Virus record (IMG/VR): IMGVR_UViG_3300021371_000064
Span: 1-32,573 of that record
Origin: a virus
Strand: one strand, 5' to 3'
DNA length: 32,573 nt
Both the position numbers and the translations under genes were made by a program. Below, piece by piece: positions 29,523 to 32,573 of this stretch (positions are counted from its first letter, which is position 1; the number at the start of each line of letters is the position of its first letter). Below the pieces are notes generated by a model. The model worked only from the letters and a program-made list of their open reading frames with translations, had not been told where the DNA came from and did no database searches.

Positions 29523-29962
29523 GTACAGTAATCCTAGACACAATCACAGGCAAGTCCACTGCAACAACCATAACCATTGGCTCAACACCTGTAGTGAGTG
29601 CAAGTGCAAACTCTATGACTATTAGAGGTGAGGGTAGCAATCAGACAAGTATTCAGCAAGGGTTGGCGAAGGCTTGGGTGGAAGCAAAAACTGTTACTAG
29701 TCATGCTATTCAAGGCAGTTTGAACGTATCTTCATTAACAGATGGTGGCACTGGTGCGTTTGATGCAGTAACATATACTTCAGCGATGGCTAATGATGAC
29801 TATGCAGTTGCAACATCTTGTGGACTTGAATCAAACGATGATGGTTTTCTTAGACGTTATGTACAGACCACATCGGCAACAGGTGGCAGAGTAAGAACAC
29901 ACAATGGAAATCTTAACGATGCTAACCTTAATAGTTTCGTTATACATGGAGACTTAGCATAA
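29519..29962 (+). CDS. GDLA module 2, probable receptor-binding protein
   Basis: 147 aa from ATG 29519, which overlaps the stop of module 1 (ATGA). MSTVILDTITGKSTATTITI opens it, SIQQGLAKAWVEAK matches SLQQGLLKQW of module 1, SLNVSSLTDGGTG matches the third module, and it ends VIHGDLA. The middle region is unlike the others, so the ends are conserved and the core is diverse, as in modular receptor-binding proteins. Confidence 0.6.
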   Translation: MSTVILDTITGKSTATTITIGSTPVVSASANSMTIRGEGSNQTSIQQGLAKAWVEAKTVTSHAIQGSLNVSSLTDGGTGAFDAVTYTSAMANDDYAVATSCGLESNDDGFLRRYVQTTSATGGRVRTHNGNLNDANLNSFVIHGDLA

Positions 29963-30348
29963 TGGCAAACGGAACAATAGCATTTGATACATTATCAACA
30001 AGTGGACAGATAACAGGCACAGCTAAGTCTGTGGATACAGATTATGTTGTGAATGGTAGTGCGAAGAGTTGGAATAATGTAGCTAGTAACCAGTCTACAA
30101 TTAATAATTCTTTTAATATTAGTAGTATTTCGGATGCAGGGGTAGGTCTTTGTACTCATACGTTTACAAATGCTTTTTCTGCAAATCCATTTAGTAACGC
30201 TGGTCAATCTATACAACAATATGACAATACAGGGTTGGATAGATTTGTTTCCGTAGGCACAACTGGAATACGAACAGACGTAAGAAACACAAGCAACTCT
30301 AACAGGGATGATGCTTTTAGCATGACACTACACGGAGACCTCGCATGA
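29962..30348 (+). CDS. GDLA module 3, probable receptor-binding protein
   Basis: 128 aa, starting in the TAATG overlap with module 2. NGSAKSWNNVASNQ replaces the QQGLxKxW phrase, SFNISSISDAGVG matches module 2, RFVSVGTTGIRTDVRNTSNS matches its RRYVQTTSA region, and it ends TLHGDLA. The GGAGACCTCGCATGA junction (30334-30348) again couples to the next gene. Confidence 0.6.
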   Translation: MANGTIAFDTLSTSGQITGTAKSVDTDYVVNGSAKSWNNVASNQSTINNSFNISSISDAGVGLCTHTFTNAFSANPFSNAGQSIQQYDNTGLDRFVSVGTTGIRTDVRNTSNSNRDDAFSMTLHGDLA

Positions 30349-30833
30349 CAATAGAAACACCAGAATTTCAAGGCACACATCTTTGGGATAGACTGTGTTG
30401 GGCAAAAGAAAAGCTAGAGCCACACAGAACAGAATATTGTGTTGTATGGGAAGACCCAGAGACACCTGACGAACCTGCAAAGATTACACATCCTGACCCT
30501 AATTGGATGGCTTGTGCATTAAAGGGTGGCATACTTCCACCTGTAGAAGCCTATTGGGAACTCAAGAAGGATGAAGAAAAGCCTGACTTTGTAAAGCACA
30601 CAAGAGGTTACTTGTTACATAACACTAAACCTATTGATGCCATGACAGAAGAACAGGCAATAGAATATCTTATTATGAAAGACTTACCGAGACATGTATG
30701 GCAAGACTACGACAAAGCCAACAAACCTCGTATGCTCATTTGTACTAAGAAACAGTTACCAAGCACTAGAGTGTGGCGAAATGCTTGGAAGATTAATGAA
30801 GAACTAACCACGCATAATGAAGAAGCTGCTTAA
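30345..30833 (+). CDS. Probable tail-fibre assembly or chaperone protein
   Basis: 162 aa, hydrophilic, Trp-rich, with KDLPRHVWQDYDKANKPRML and LPSTRVWRNAWKINEE at the end. The R-x-WR-x-AW phrase recalls phage tail assembly chaperones. It follows the GDLA modules in an ATGA overlap and precedes another gene with an AWSL phrase, so a helper for folding or fixing those modules is plausible, not proven. Confidence 0.5.
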   Translation: MTIETPEFQGTHLWDRLCWAKEKLEPHRTEYCVVWEDPETPDEPAKITHPDPNWMACALKGGILPPVEAYWELKKDEEKPDFVKHTRGYLLHNTKPIDAMTEEQAIEYLIMKDLPRHVWQDYDKANKPRMLICTKKQLPSTRVWRNAWKINEELTTHNEEAA

Positions 30834-30844
30834 AGGAGAAACCA

Positions 30845-31216
30845 ATGGCAACAACTAACATCGTAGACAAAGATGGTAACAGTATATCTGCTTCAGATGC
30901 TACTGTTCCTTCAGACAGGCACTTCAGAGGTGCATGGTCATTATCAGGTACAACCATAACAGAAGATTTGGCTGTAGCTAAAACTATATTCAAGGATAAG
31001 GTAAGGGAAGCTAGAACACCATTACTTGATGCTGAAGATGTAGTCTATATGAAAGCATTAGAAGCAGGTGACACAGATGCTCAAGCTGCAAGTGTAGCAA
31101 AGAAAAAAGCATTAAGAGATGCTCCTTCTGCAAAAGCAATAACAGATGCAGACACTATAGCTAAACTTAAAGCTGCTTGGGATACAAGCACATTAGGTGA
31201 CAGTCCATACGCATAG
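30845..31216 (+). CDS. Probable tail-fibre assembly protein with FRGAWSL motif
   Basis: 123 aa. PSDRHFRGAWSLSGTTITED, then a helical half (AKTIFKDKVREARTPLLDAE) and LRDAPSAKAI resemble fibre-assembly proteins with the xFRxAW phrase found next to fibre genes in many phages. AAGGAGAAACCA precedes the ATG. Likely a cytoplasmic chaperone and not a virion part. Confidence 0.55.
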   Translation: MATTNIVDKDGNSISASDATVPSDRHFRGAWSLSGTTITEDLAVAKTIFKDKVREARTPLLDAEDVVYMKALEAGDTDAQAASVAKKKALRDAPSAKAITDADTIAKLKAAWDTSTLGDSPYA

Positions 31217-31225
31217 GAGTAGTTA

Positions 31226-31882
31226 ATGGCTTTAACTAAAATTACAGGTGAAGGTGTAGGTGCACTAGATACTATTACTATTGGTGATGGCAGTGCCGCA
31301 GATAAAAAGATACTGTTTGATGGTAATGCACAGGACTACCACATAGGACTAGATGACAGCACAGATTCATTGACAATAGGTTTAGGTTCTGCGTTAGGCA
31401 CAACTTCACATATGGTTATAGATGCAAATGGTCATGTAACCAAGCCACTACAATCTGCTTTTTTAGCAAATGGTCTAGCAAGTGAACTTACAGATTTAGC
31501 AATAAACACAGAACATACTATAGTTTTTAATGGAGAAAGATTTGACCAAAATAGTGATTACAATACGAGCAATGGTGAATTTACAGCACCAGTTACAGGA
31601 AAATATCAGTTTAATTTTATGTTATACACACAAAATGTTGATACAGGAGCTAATTACTATCAAATAAAATTAACAACATCTAATCTTACTTATATTCTAA
31701 TTCTAGAACCTAAATTCAGTTCAGATGTTTTATATTTTACTTGGCATGCTCCACATTTGTTGGTTGATATGGATTCTAGTGATACAGCTAAAGTACAAAT
31801 AGTACAAAATGGGGGTACTGCTCAACTTCATGTAAGTAATAATGCTAATTACACAGTTTTTTCAGGCTACTTAGTAGCATAA
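31226..31882 (+). CDS. Fibre protein with C1q-like C-terminal domain
   Basis: 218 aa. Residues 1-78 are short beta repeats typical of fibre stalks (TITIGDGSAADKKILFDG). Residues about 78-218 fit the C1q/TNF jelly roll: FNGERFDQNSDYNTSNGEFT, APVTGKYQFNFML, a strand-rich centre, and the end YTVFSGYLVA. C1q-type heads form trimers and bind ligands, so this is a candidate receptor-binding tip. Confidence 0.7.
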   Translation: MALTKITGEGVGALDTITIGDGSAADKKILFDGNAQDYHIGLDDSTDSLTIGLGSALGTTSHMVIDANGHVTKPLQSAFLANGLASELTDLAINTEHTIVFNGERFDQNSDYNTSNGEFTAPVTGKYQFNFMLYTQNVDTGANYYQIKLTTSNLTYILILEPKFSSDVLYFTWHAPHLLVDMDSSDTAKVQIVQNGGTAQLHVSNNANYTVFSGYLVA

Positions 31883-31921
31883 GCCAAGAGTGAAACAACT
31901 CAATCATAAAGGAGATATAAA

Positions 31922-32221
31922 ATGGCAAATCACACGAAGACAATAACATTAACAGACTTACAACAGAAGATTCTGTCTAATGATTTATACAATGATACAG
32001 CAGACAATGCAGGTGTAGATGCTTGGATTGATGGTGCAATAACAGGCAAGTTAAACAACTGTTGGAAACGTATGCAACAAGAGTGGACTACAAAGCTAAT
32101 GAACGACAGTAGCTTCACAGATGCAATACCATCTAACCAAGCAGACTTTGTTGCACTTGTAACTGCGAGAAGTGATTATACAACTCGTAAGCAAAGAGAT
32201 GATGCAAACAGCATAGGCTAG
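31922..32221 (+). CDS. Conserved small phage protein, unknown
   Basis: 99 aa, AAAGGAGA before the ATG. MANHTKTITLTDLQQKILSN, then DAWIDGAITGKLNNCWKRM and an end with RSDYTTRKQRDD; the family is common in fibre regions of marine phages (recalled) and has no assigned role. All-helical, soluble. Another helper or a small virion protein. Confidence 0.6.
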   Translation: MANHTKTITLTDLQQKILSNDLYNDTADNAGVDAWIDGAITGKLNNCWKRMQQEWTTKLMNDSSFTDAIPSNQADFVALVTARSDYTTRKQRDDANSIG

Positions 32222-32230
32222 GAGTAACGA

Positions 32231-32573
32231 ATGGCATACATAGGCAAATCTCCTTCACAGGGAGTACGTAACAGATTTCAATACCAAGCCACAGCAGGGC
32301 AGACTAGCTTCAGTGGTTCTGATGCAAACTCATTGACACTTACCTACACAGATAGTTTGTACCTAGACGTATATCAGAATGGTATATTGCTTGTTCCAGG
32401 AGATGACTACACAGCAACTACAGGTACAACTGTGGTGCTTGTACAAGGTGCATCACTTAATGACATCATTGAGATGGTAGCCTATGATGTGTTCTCAGTT
32501 AACGAGACATACACTAAGACTGAATCAGATAACAGATACCCATTCAAAGGTAACAACTCAATCATCAGATTAA
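32231..32573 (+). CDS. Fibre protein, N-terminal part, cut by window edge
   Basis: 114 codons are visible and the frame is open at the edge. MAYIGKSPSQGVRNRFQYQA, then LYLDVYQNGILLVPGDDYTA and VVLVQGASLNDIIEMVAYDV repeat the adaptor fold seen at 28612 and in the main fibre. ETYTKTESDNRYPFKGNNSI begins the stalk. It would be another fibre or spike, with the tip outside the window. Confidence 0.75.
   Translation, partial: MAYIGKSPSQGVRNRFQYQATAGQTSFSGSDANSLTLTYTDSLYLDVYQNGILLVPGDDYTATTGTTVVLVQGASLNDIIEMVAYDVFSVNETYTKTESDNRYPFKGNNSIIRL

Noticed and set aside
1-32573. tRNA and rRNA genes
   Set aside because: The gaps between genes were read for TTCGA-type arms and cloverleaf pairing, and none was found. 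All such words lie inside coding genes.

Overview
The window is a stretch of an AT-rich tailed-phage genome with podovirus (T7-like) particle genes. The evidence is a densely packed set of packaging, portal, scaffold, capsid, tail-tube, ejection-protein and fibre genes, almost all in overlapping or near-overlapping reading frames, with no cellular housekeeping genes. From the portal through the fibre the gene order and protein lengths follow T7 genes 8 to 17. The AT-rich codon use and the small accessory proteins resemble phages of marine alphaproteobacteria (remembered families, not searched), so the host assignment is only an inference. No integrase, DNA polymerase, helicase, primase or RNA polymerase is seen in these 32.6 kb.

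Layout. 1-1742 (+): end of a late operon with a truncated small membrane protein, a 3-TM holin, short basic proteins and an M15 peptidase endolysin. 1743-5292 (-): a tightly overlapped ten-gene operon holding a PD-(D/E)XK exonuclease, a probable single-strand annealing protein, an SSB-like protein with an acidic tip, DNA-binding proteins and two zinc ribbons. 5293-5406: a divergent control region with TTGACA/TGTCAA operators overlapping both -35 boxes. 5407-6736 (+): a Cro-like repressor probably read from a leaderless mRNA, a Holliday-junction-resolvase-like nuclease, a DUF6378 protein and two unknowns, ending near a rho-independent terminator at 6923-6944. 6952-8898 (-): short unknown genes, including an XRE repressor of 59 aa and a 33-aa membrane peptide, arranged in four units that share a leader word (AACYTAGCAA), often next to strong hairpins. 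8899-9285: gene-poor region just before the small terminase, a candidate packaging site. 9286-32573 (+): terminase, a HlyC-like acyltransferase, portal, scaffold, capsid, tail tube, ejection proteins, tail fibre, then a run of small fibre/receptor-binding modules still open at the right edge.

How it works together. The right-hand late block builds the particle. Because lysis genes usually follow fibres in such phages, the right edge probably continues into the lysis genes at the left edge on a circular or permuted map. The leftward operon would handle recombination, and the Cro-like protein at the divergent promoters would choose between leftward and rightward transcription. The most unusual points are three tandem paralogues ending in GDLA, whose last codons double as the ribosome binding site of the next gene; a HlyC-type acyltransferase with both catalytic residues beside the terminase; the leaderless repressor with a palindromic operator; and the repeated hairpin leaders of the small leftward genes.
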